From contig DAOVXR010000119.1 of NCBI GenBank assembly GCA_030636065.1, positions 1 through 6,057 of the forward strand: a DNA stretch of 6,057 nucleotides, given 5' to 3'. A program made the position numbers and the translations under genes. Of this stretch, positions 1 to 4,529 are shown piece after piece. Within the stretch, counting starts at the first letter, position 1. Every line of letters begins with the position of its first letter. The notes under the pieces are model-generated. The model saw only the letters and a program-made list of their open reading frames with translations, was not told the origin of the DNA and searched no databases. Source of the stretch: Sedimentisphaerales bacterium. Its GTDB lineage: Bacteria > Planctomycetota > Phycisphaerae > Sedimentisphaerales > SM23-30.

Positions 1-11
1 ACTTTATAAAC

Positions 12-1478
12 TTACAAACTCTTTTTATATTCCTTGTCCCACAAATCCTTATCCCGCGGTTCATATTCACTCAGAGAATACGAATCACGGATTATCTGAC
101 GGCCCTGTTGCAGTGAGTCAATTTGACCGGTTGCTATCGCCTGCATTATTATACTTCCGCTTGCTGTCGCCTCGACCGGTCCGGCAATCACTTTTTTGCC
201 GATAGCGTTGGCTGTGAACTGGCACAGCAATTCGTTTTGTATCCCGCCTCCGACTATATGCAGCACCTCAATCGGTTTTTGCTTGATGTCTTCCATCATA
301 TCCATTACCGCCCGGCACTTGAACGCAAGACTTTCCAGTACTATTCGGATCAACTGTCCTTTGTCGTCGAAAGATTTCTGACCGGTCCGCTTCAGGTAGC
401 GTTTTATTTTGCCGGGCATATCGCCGGGCGAGAGAAACTCATGGTAATCGGGATCGATTCGGCCCGCGAACGGCTTTGCCGCCGCCGCCATTTTTGTAAG
501 CTCGGTATATGACAGTTCTTCGCCTTCCTGTCGCCATTGCCGTCGGCATTCCTGCACTGGCCATAAGCCTATGATATTCTTCAACAGTCGAATCTTACCG
601 CACGCTCCACCTTCGTTTGTGAACTGGTATTCGAACGTTTTGTCGTTAATAATCGCGTCTGGAACTTCCAATCCCATCAGGCCCCACGTTCCGCTCGACA
701 GATACGCCCAATCATTGCCTGTTGCCGGTACTGCTACTACTGCGCAAGCCGTGTCGTGCGAACCAGCCGCTATTACCGGAACAGCCCCACAGCCAAGCTC
801 AGCCGCCAGTTTGCTTTTCAGCGTACCGACCACCGACCCCGTCGGCACAATCTTCGGCATAATCTCACGCGGCAGTTTTAGCTTGTTGAAAACAGTGTCG
901 TCCCATTGCCCTGTTGCCATATTCATTAGTTGGCTCGTGCTTCCAAGCGAATATTCGGTAAATATCTTCCCACACAGATAATACTCCACGAGATCAGCGA
1001 TCATCACGAGATGTTTTGCCCGGCTTAGCGACTTCGTTTCTGCAAGTCGCATCGCCAGAAGCTGATATGCCGAATTAATCTGCATAAACTGGATACCCGT
1101 ATGCTCGTAAATCTCTCGTTTCGGCATCAGCTCGAACGCTTTGTCAAGAATCCCGTCCATCAGCTTGTCGCGGTAGTGGTAGGGATTTTCGAGCAGTTGT
1201 CCATGTACGTCAAGCAGACCGAAATCCACTCCCCAGCTATCTACGCTTATCCCGCCGATGGGCAGATTGCTGCGTTCGACAGCTTTGCTTATTCCCGTCT
1301 TAATTTCCTCTGTCAGTCGTTGAAAATTCCACCGCAGAGCACCATCTTCTTCAGCAGAGACGTTTGGGAACCGATGGCACTCTTTCAGGGAAATCTTTTT
1401 GTCCGAGATATCCCCCAGCATAACCCGGCCGCTCTCAGCCCCCAGATCGACAGCGATATACTGTTTCGCTTGCGACAT
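12..1478 (-). CDS. rhaB: Rhamnulokinase (FGGY carbohydrate kinase family)
   Basis: Predicted cytoplasmic kinase of 488 residues that transfers phosphate from ATP to the 1-hydroxyl of L-rhamnulose, the second step of L-rhamnose breakdown. The FGGY layout is complete: N-terminal phosphate-binding motif DLGAESGR (11-18), SVDSWGVDFGLLD (78-90), GSHDTA (239-244) whose Asp242 fits the catalytic base, SSGTW (261-265), NEGG (288-291), LLKNIIGLW (298-306), and the C-terminal nucleotide-binding stretch HIVGGGIQNE (407-416) followed by GPVEATASG. The E-S-G of the first motif and the NEGG/LLKN block are typical of rhamnulokinases rather than glycerol or xylulose kinases. Length matches the family. The ATG is supported by AGGAG with an adjoining AAGGA just upstream (1481-1490). 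It is divergent from the isomerase-family gene at 1924, which suggests a shared sugar regulon. Because that neighbour is not a RhaA, the natural substrate could also be L-fuculose or another 6-deoxyketose. The TAA stop lies 11 bases from the window edge and no terminator is visible. Confidence 0.93.
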   Translation of the reverse strand: MSQAKQYIAVDLGAESGRVMLGDISDKKISLKECHRFPNVSAEEDGALRWNFQRLTEEIKTGISKAVERSNLPIGGISVDSWGVDFGLLDVHGQLLENPYHYRDKLMDGILDKAFELMPKREIYEHTGIQFMQINSAYQLLAMRLAETKSLSRAKHLVMIADLVEYYLCGKIFTEYSLGSTSQLMNMATGQWDDTVFNKLKLPREIMPKIVPTGSVVGTLKSKLAAELGCGAVPVIAAGSHDTACAVVAVPATGNDWAYLSSGTWGLMGLEVPDAIINDKTFEYQFTNEGGACGKIRLLKNIIGLWPVQECRRQWRQEGEELSYTELTKMAAAAKPFAGRIDPDYHEFLSPGDMPGKIKRYLKRTGQKSFDDKGQLIRIVLESLAFKCRAVMDMMEDIKQKPIEVLHIVGGGIQNELLCQFTANAIGKKVIAGPVEATASGSIIMQAIATGQIDSLQQGRQIIRDSYSLSEYEPRDKDLWDKEYKKSL

Positions 1479-1497
1479 CGTCCTTCTCCTGTCTATC

Positions 1498-1521
1498 AGC
1501 CCTCGCTGTCAGGCGGGGGTT
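1498..1521. repeat. Hairpin just upstream of rhaB
   Basis: Arms AGCCCTCGC (1498-1506) and GCGGGGGTT (1513-1521) pair over nine positions, two of them G-U, around the loop TGTCAG. It begins eight bases upstream of the rhaB Shine-Dalgarno sequence, so it would lie in the rhaB leader RNA. It could affect translation or be one more intergenic repeat; the sequence alone does not decide. Confidence 0.45.
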
Positions 1522-1526
1522 CTTAA

Positions 1527-1547
1527 GTAGGGCGGGCCGTGCCCGCC
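1527..1547. repeat. GTAGGG-type hairpin repeat, copy 1
   Basis: GTAGGG (1527-1532) overlaps the left arm GGCGGGC (1531-1537). A CGT loop and the right arm GCCCGCC (1541-1547) follow, giving a perfect seven-pair stem. It shares the prefix TTAAGTAGGG with the next copy exactly 50 bases away, but the stem sequence is different. Confidence 0.65.
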
Positions 1548-1576
1548 ATTTACTTTTCTTGTCAGGTGCAAATTAA

Positions 1577-1604
1577 GTAGGGTGCGATGTATCGCACCGT
1601 TTTT
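1577..1604. repeat. GTAGGG-type hairpin repeat, copy 2
   Basis: GTAGGG (1577-1582) leads into GGTGCGA (1581-1587), loop TGTA, and TCGCACC (1592-1598), a perfect seven-pair stem. It is followed by GTTTTT and so resembles an intrinsic terminator on the plus strand, but no plus-strand gene lies before it. Its resemblance to copies at 1527, 3614 and 5752 makes a dispersed repeat the better explanation. Confidence 0.65.
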
Positions 1605-1606
1605 CA

Positions 1607-1643
1607 ACGTGTGGCAGCGTCTGTTCAGCAGAACAGGCGATGG
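1607..1643. repeat. ACGGGTGGCA-type hairpin repeat, copy 1
   Basis: The element begins ACGTGTGGCA (1607-1616) and ends ATGG (1640-1643). Between them CGTCTGTTC (1618-1626) pairs with GAACAGGCG (1631-1639) around AGCA, with one G-U pair. Beyond a G-A mismatch, CA and TG add two more pairs. Against the copy at 4490 it differs in the stem by a T-A pair replacing a C-G pair, so pairing is kept. Confidence 0.7.
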
Positions 1644-1682
1644 CGACTTTCCATTATTCGTCATTGACATACTCTTCATTTC

Positions 1683-1719
1683 TTCTTTATTCGATATTCA
1701 TCTTTCTTTATTCAATATT
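1683..1719. repeat. 21-base-period direct repeat
   Basis: Two 16-base units, TTCTTTATTCGATATT (1683-1698) and TTCTTTATTCAATATT (1704-1719), differ at one base and start 21 bases apart, about two helical turns. A weaker third unit, TTCTTTGATTCGAT, starts at 1719. The position between divergent catabolic genes would suit a regulator-binding array. The surrounding DNA is low in complexity, so slippage is an equally good explanation. Confidence 0.5.
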
Positions 1720-1726
1720 TCTTTGA

Positions 1727-1765
1727 TTCGATCCGCCGCAGGCGGATTGAATGTTGGACGTTCAA
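1727..1765. repeat. Two overlapping hairpins sharing an arm
   Basis: TTCGATCCGCC (1727-1737) pairs with GGCGGATTGAA (1741-1751) around GCA, eleven pairs with one G-U. The last bases of that arm, TTGAATG (1747-1753), can instead pair with CGTTCAA (1759-1765) around TTGGA. The two stems share 1747-1751 and so exclude each other when fully formed. This may be a dispersed repeat or a switchable structure. Confidence 0.5.
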
Positions 1766-1842
1766 CTCTTCTTCTCTTCCCTCTTTCTCGCCACTCGCCA
1801 CCCACCACTCACAACTTCTTCATTCATTCGCCATTTTTTGCC

Positions 1843-1872
1843 TTGCAATCGGCATATCGTTACAGGTACACT
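1843..1872 (+). promoter_or_regulatory. Weak sigma70-like promoter for the isomerase gene
   Basis: TTGCAA (1843-1848) and TACACT (1867-1872) are separated by 18 bases, each matching four of six consensus positions. Transcription would start near 1879 and leave a leader of about 45 bases. The -10 lies within a short dyad, AGGTA-CAC-TACCT (1864-1876). The call rests on position and a partial match only. Confidence 0.3.
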
Positions 1873-1883
1873 ACCTTACGCTA

Positions 1884-1896
1884 ATTATCAGATAAT
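1884..1896. promoter_or_regulatory. Perfect 13-base dyad, possible operator
   Basis: ATTATC (1884-1889) and GATAAT (1891-1896) are perfect reverse complements around a single A. The dyad lies between the proposed start of transcription and the isomerase ribosome binding site, where a repressor could act. It is short and AT-rich, so chance is possible. Confidence 0.3.
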
Positions 1897-1923
1897 ATCA
1901 AGTTTTAGGTAGGAGTATTCGAG

Positions 1924-3333
1924 ATGAAAAAAATGACAATGGCGGTAATTGTGGGGAATCGTGGTTTTTTTCCCGATTCTTTAGTCAAACAGGGGCGTAT
2001 CGCAATATTGGATATTCTCAAAGGAGCAGGATATAACACCGTGGCTCTAAACGAAAACGACACCAAATACGGTGCTGTTGAAACGCTTGCGGACGCCAGA
2101 AAGTGTGCCGACCTTTTTTCCCGCCACTCGCGTGAGATTGACGGCATTATTGTAACTCTCCCCAATTTCGGTAATGAAAAGGGTGTGCTGGAGGCCGTTA
2201 AATTATCCGGCCTTAGCGTGCCGATACTGATCCAGGCCGAGCCGGACGAGCTTGGCAAGATGAGTATAAGCCATCGTCGGGACTCTTTTTGTGGTAAGGT
2301 CAGCGTTTGCAACAATCTCAACCAGGCAGGCATTGCCTATACTCTGACAAAATCACATACCATGTCGGTTAATTCAGACGAATTCAGGCGGGAGTTGGCC
2401 GACTTTGCTTCTGTCTGCCGTATTGTCGGGGGACTGCGAAACGTTCGTTTCGGAGCTATCGGCGCCCGTCCCGGCGCATTTAACACGGTTCGTTATAGTG
2501 AAAAACTTCTGGAACTTTCCGGAATATCCGTAGAGACAATCGACCTTTCGGAAATACTCGGTCAGGCCCGAAGGCTTACTGACAGTGAGTCCATCGTCGA
2601 AGAAAAACTTACCGACATTCAGAATTATACCAGTACGGACGGCATCCCGAAGGAGGCTTTGTTGCGACTGGCAAAATTCGGCGCGGTAGTGGACCGATGG
2701 GTTGAAGAATTGGAACTGGACGGCACAGCCATTCAGTGCTGGACCAGTATCCAGGAAAATTATGGTATATGTTCCTGCGTTCAGATGAGCATGATGGGAG
2801 AATTGCTTGCCAAGCCCAGCGCATGTGAAGTGGACATAACCGGCTTGCTTGGTATGTATATAATGCAATTGGCAAGTGCCTCGCCAAGCGCGCTGCTCGA
2901 CTGGAATAATAATTATCGGAATGAGCCGGACAAATGCGTTTGCTTCCATTGCAGTAATCTGCCTCGGTCTTTTTTCAAAGAAATGAAGATGGATTATCAG
3001 GAAATCATTGCCGGTTCGGTGGGTAAGGAAAATGCTTATGGTGCGGTAGTAGGCAGAATCAAACCGTCACCTGCCACGTTCTGCCGTCTCACAACTAACG
3101 ACACCGAGGGCGTTATCACCGGTTATGTCGGCCAGGGAAGGTTCACTGATGACGAGCTTGACACTTTCGGTGGTTATGGTGTTATGGAGATACCTGATTT
3201 ACAGGTTCTGATGCAATTCATTTGCCGCATGGGCTTTGAACATCATGTGGCCGTCAATTTATCTGAAAAATCCTATGCTGTTTCCGAGGCACTGGAAAAT
3301 TATCTCGGCTGGGAAATCTATCGCCACGTTTAG
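1924..3333 (+). CDS. L-fucose/L-arabinose isomerase family protein
   Basis: A 469-residue cytoplasmic protein of the L-fucose isomerase-related family (COG2407 type), whose members interconvert aldoses and ketoses with a divalent metal, usually Mn2+. Family-like blocks are visible: an N-terminal Rossmann-like half with PILIQAEPDE (100-109) and SFCGKVSVCNNLNQAGI (121-137), then the C-terminal catalytic half. Candidate metal ligands are Glu278 in SIQENYG, Asp304 in CEVDITG, and His440 or His441 in GFEHHVAV, matching the Glu/Asp/His set of FucI. FHCSNLP (341-347) is another conserved block. It is shorter than E. coli FucI (about 590 residues), as is usual for this subgroup. The ATG follows AGGAG (1911-1915) by eight bases; in-frame ATGs at codons 4 and 6 are less well placed. 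The divergent rhamnulokinase suggests a role in 6-deoxyhexose use. The substrate cannot be read from the sequence, and L-fucose, L-arabinose, D-arabinose or another sugar are all possible, so no symbol is given. Confidence 0.88.
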   Translation: MKKMTMAVIVGNRGFFPDSLVKQGRIAILDILKGAGYNTVALNENDTKYGAVETLADARKCADLFSRHSREIDGIIVTLPNFGNEKGVLEAVKLSGLSVPILIQAEPDELGKMSISHRRDSFCGKVSVCNNLNQAGIAYTLTKSHTMSVNSDEFRRELADFASVCRIVGGLRNVRFGAIGARPGAFNTVRYSEKLLELSGISVETIDLSEILGQARRLTDSESIVEEKLTDIQNYTSTDGIPKEALLRLAKFGAVVDRWVEELELDGTAIQCWTSIQENYGICSCVQMSMMGELLAKPSACEVDITGLLGMYIMQLASASPSALLDWNNNYRNEPDKCVCFHCSNLPRSFFKEMKMDYQEIIAGSVGKENAYGAVVGRIKPSPATFCRLTTNDTEGVITGYVGQGRFTDDELDTFGGYGVMEIPDLQVLMQFICRMGFEHHVAVNLSEKSYAVSEALENYLGWEIYRHV

Positions 3334-3336
3334 CGA

Positions 3337-3391
3337 ACGGGTGGCATGCTTTAGCGTAGCTTATGCGAAGCATAAGCCAGCTTAAGCATGG
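3337..3391. repeat. ACGGGTGGCA-type hairpin repeat, copy 2 (long stem)
   Basis: The prefix ACGGGTGGCA (3337-3346) starts four bases after the isomerase stop, and the suffix is ATGG (3388-3391). Inside are an outer stem CATGCTT-T-AGC (3345-3355) with GCT-T-AAGCATG (3380-3390), mismatched only at T-T, and a perfect inner stem GCTTATGC (3359-3366) with GCATAAGC (3370-3377) around GAA. Flanks match the copies at 1607 and 4490 but the stem is unrelated. There is no U-tract, so this is a poor terminator. Confidence 0.7.
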
Positions 3392-3404
3392 TCCTTATAT
3401 TTAG

Positions 3405-3429
3405 CCCCACGTTTTATACGTGGGGTTTT
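3405..3429 (+). terminator. Likely intrinsic terminator of the isomerase gene
   Basis: CCCCACGT (3405-3412) and ACGTGGGG (3418-3425) form a perfect eight-pair stem around TTTAT, followed directly by TTTT (3426-3429). It lies about 70 bases after the stop codon. The preceding TAGCC is shared with the hairpins at 3433 and 3510, so this may be a repeat that happens to serve as a terminator. Confidence 0.5.
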
Positions 3430-3432
3430 AAA

Positions 3433-3456
3433 TAGCCCCCGATGTAAAATCGGGGG
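3433..3456. repeat. TAGCC-type hairpin repeat
   Basis: TAGCC (3433-3437) leads into CCCCCGAT (3436-3443), loop GTAAA, and ATCGGGGG (3449-3456), a perfect eight-pair stem. The preceding AA and the TAGCC prefix are like those of the hairpin beginning at 3510. Confidence 0.6.
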
Positions 3457-3466
3457 ACTCTTTTGA

Positions 3467-3501
3467 GCTTGGGCCGTGCCCGCCAAGCCCAAAGGGCTTT
3501 T
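3467..3501. repeat. Composite hairpin with terminator-like end
   Basis: GGGCCGTGCCCGCC (3471-3484) is identical over 14 bases to the core of the hairpin at 1535-1548. Directly after it AAGCCC (3485-3490) pairs with GGGCTT (3494-3499) around AAA and ends in TT, a short plus-strand terminator-like stem. The two parts can fold in competing ways. No plus-strand gene needs a second terminator here. Confidence 0.45.
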
Positions 3502-3509
3502 AACAATAA

Positions 3510-3549
3510 TAGCCACGGGTGCAGGGAGCGTAGCGACCGGAACCCGTGG
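3510..3549. repeat. TAGCC-type hairpin repeat, large loop
   Basis: TAGCC (3510-3514) is followed by the outer stem CCACGGGT (3513-3520) with ACCCGTGG (3542-3549), eight perfect pairs enclosing 21 bases. It shares the AATAGCC prefix with the hairpin at 3433, but its stem is unrelated. Confidence 0.6.
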
Positions 3550-3574
3550 TCAGCTTCATTCCCCCAATTAATCC

Positions 3575-3591
3575 TGACCCTGAAGGGGTCA
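3575..3591. repeat. Short hairpin TGACCC/GGGTCA
   Basis: TGACCC (3575-3580) and GGGTCA (3586-3591) pair perfectly around TGAAG. It belongs to the same nest of small palindromes and has no evident relation to either flanking gene. Confidence 0.45.
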
Positions 3592-3607
3592 AATAAAAAT
3601 GGTTGCA

Positions 3608-3645
3608 AGTCCTGTAGGGTGGGGTCTTACCCCACGCGATTTTCT
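3608..3645. repeat. GTAGGG-type hairpin repeat, copy 3
   Basis: A 38-base element matching 5746-5783 at 36 positions. It contains GTAGGG (3614-3619) and a perfect seven-pair stem GTGGGGT-CTT-ACCCCAC (3619-3635), followed by GCG and a T-run. The two differences (C/T before the prefix, A/G after the stem) lie outside the stem. Near identity over more than the stem shows a true repeat rather than chance palindromes. Confidence 0.8.
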
Positions 3646-3670
3646 ATGTAACGGCCAATTACAACAAGAG

Positions 3671-3695
3671 CACCTCTCTGGAATACAGAAAGGTG
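3671..3695. repeat. Imperfect hairpin downstream of the HEPN-like gene
   Basis: CACCTCTCT (3671-3679) and AGAAAGGTG (3687-3695) pair over nine positions around GGAATAC, with one wobble when read as minus-strand RNA. It lies 49 bases past the minus-strand stop at 3745 and could end that transcript, but no T-run follows on that strand. Confidence 0.3.
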
Positions 3696-3744
3696 GCACC
3701 CAATTTTATAAAGACAGAGCGGACACCCGGCGCATCCAACTTAA

Positions 3745-4473
3745 CTATTTATTCAGCTTATCAATCCAGTAGGTTCCAAAAATATAGCAAGAGTATGGGT
3801 CAATTCTGTCTTTCATGTAATATTCATTAAGCTTCTTGATGGCGGTCTCACATAATCTATCATAGAATCCTGTCGGATAGACAAGTTCCCATGTTGGCTG
3901 CTTAGTCTCGTCGTCGGGCATAGAATGATAGAATGGTTCTTTATCTTCTGGAGACTCCATGCCATATCCAGATTTTCGCAATTCATGGACAAGGCTATTC
4001 CGATATTGATAAAAAAGATTAACGTGCCGAAAGGAATCAATCTGAATGTCTTCTGATGACTTATGAATGTCCTTGAGCCAATGTTTTTTCACCTCATTAT
4101 AGTCAGGGTCTTGACTGATATTTACAACTTCTTTTCCGCGCCATTTGTCCAGTTCGGAAAATGCATATTGACGAAGATTAGGAAATCCAGGTTCAGGAAC
4201 CTTTTCCAGCCATCTTACAATGTGTGGAAGACTTACCCTTTCACAACTGGACCAATCACAAAAACCTCGCACGAATTCGACGATTCTCGCTTTGTTCCCT
4301 TTTTTTGGGTAAGCCGTTGTCCTGGAGAGTGCGTCAAGAAGGCTATTGTAAAGTATTTGTCGAAACAAATTCGTTGATTTTCCGCCGTCTATTTTACGAA
4401 TATTTTCTATCTGATCACGAAAATACCTTATGAACCTGTCAATCTTTTGTTCCAATTCTTCTATGTCTTTCAT
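3745..4473 (-). CDS. Uncharacterised protein with HEPN-like RNxxxH motif
   Basis: A 242-residue soluble protein that I do not recognise as a named family. It has no signal peptide or membrane segment. The N terminus (1-28) is strongly charged and probably helical. The most telling stretch is residues 148-173, which include YQYRNSLVHELRKSGYGME: R158-N159-x-x-x-H163 fits the R-x4-6-H motif, with a polar residue after Arg, of HEPN domains, which are often RNases in toxin-antitoxin and phage-defence systems. This is motif-level evidence only. I chose ATG at 4473 because GAGGA (4484-4488) stands ten bases upstream; an in-frame TTG at 4479 would be only four bases from it. The gene follows the PEP-CTERM gene on the same strand after 56 bases that hold a hairpin repeat, so co-transcription is possible. 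No nucleotidyltransferase antitoxin partner lies next to it. Parts look AT-richer than the sugar genes. Confidence 0.75.
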   Translation of the reverse strand: MKDIEELEQKIDRFIRYFRDQIENIRKIDGGKSTNLFRQILYNSLLDALSRTTAYPKKGNKARIVEFVRGFCDWSSCERVSLPHIVRWLEKVPEPGFPNLRQYAFSELDKWRGKEVVNISQDPDYNEVKKHWLKDIHKSSEDIQIDSFRHVNLFYQYRNSLVHELRKSGYGMESPEDKEPFYHSMPDDETKQPTWELVYPTGFYDRLCETAIKKLNEYYMKDRIDPYSCYIFGTYWIDKLNK

Positions 4474-4483
4474 AACCAAAGGT

Positions 4484-4488
4484 TCCTC
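4484..4488 (-). promoter_or_regulatory. Ribosome binding site deciding the HEPN-like gene start
   Basis: On the minus strand GAGGA lies ten bases before ATG (4471-4473) and only four before TTG (4477-4479). This favours the ATG. It sits two bases from the edge of the neighbouring hairpin repeat, so folding of the repeat could influence access to it. Confidence 0.5.
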
Positions 4489-4489
4489 G

Positions 4490-4525
4490 ACGGGTGGCAG
4501 CGTCTGTCCGCAGGACAGGCGATGG
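4490..4525. repeat. ACGGGTGGCA-type hairpin repeat, copy 3
   Basis: ACGGGTGGCA (4490-4499) and ATGG (4522-4525) flank CGTCTGTCC (4501-4509) and GGACAGGCG (4513-4521), which pair around GCA with one G-U. Outside the stem change it matches the copy at 1607 closely: GTGGCAGCGTCTGT and ACAGGCGATGG are identical in both. It fills most of the gap between two minus-strand genes and ends four bases before the PEP-CTERM stop codon. Confidence 0.75.
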
Positions 4526-4529
4526 TATT

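Larger units (their letters stand above)
1479..1923. other. Divergent intergenic control region, rich in hairpins
   Basis: These 445 bases separate the start codons of rhaB and the isomerase gene, so they must hold both promoters. No convincing gene lies here; the open frames are pyrimidine-rich low-complexity translations without ribosome sites. The half next to rhaB contains four consecutive hairpins (1498-1643). The middle (about 1660-1830) is T/C-rich with short repeats related to TTCGATATT and TTCAATATT. The half next to the isomerase holds a weak promoter-like pair and two short dyads. I found no convincing -35/-10 pair for rhaB. Its transcript would start among or before the hairpins, which would then lie in its 5' leader. 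Confidence 0.7.
3334..3744. other. Gene-free hairpin-dense region
   Basis: These 411 bases lie between the stop codons of two convergent genes. I see no gene; the open frames crossing it are built from the palindromes. From left to right it holds at least seven distinct inverted repeats (3337-3391, 3405-3425, 3436-3456, 3485-3499, 3513-3549, 3575-3591, 3619-3635) and a further imperfect one (3671-3695). Their stems are unrelated. The stretch 3696-3744 shows nothing recognisable. Confidence 0.75.

Noticed and set aside
123..512. 129-codon plus-strand open frame inside rhaB
   Set aside because: It is antisense to conserved FGGY kinase sequence and has no supporting signals.
1577..1604. Intrinsic terminator on the plus strand
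   Set aside because: The stem plus T-run looks right, but no plus-strand gene precedes it, and sister copies elsewhere mark it as a repeat.
1582..1884. 100-codon plus-strand open frame before the isomerase
   Set aside because: It runs through hairpin repeats and T/C-rich low-complexity DNA, has no ribosome site and gives a Ser/Phe/Leu-rich translation without family features.
2374..2949. 191-codon minus-strand open frame inside the isomerase gene
   Set aside because: It lies opposite a complete, motif-bearing coding sequence and has no recognisable protein features; it is a shadow frame.
3414..3651. Short open frames on both strands in the hairpin region
   Set aside because: They are translations of palindromic repeats and lack ribosome sites.
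3334..3695. CRISPR array
   Set aside because: The inverted repeats differ from each other in sequence and spacing; there is no constant direct repeat with regular spacers and no cas gene.
4474..4479. TTG start for the HEPN-like gene
   Set aside because: It would be only four bases from GAGGA; the ATG two codons later has a ten-base spacing and is the normal start codon.
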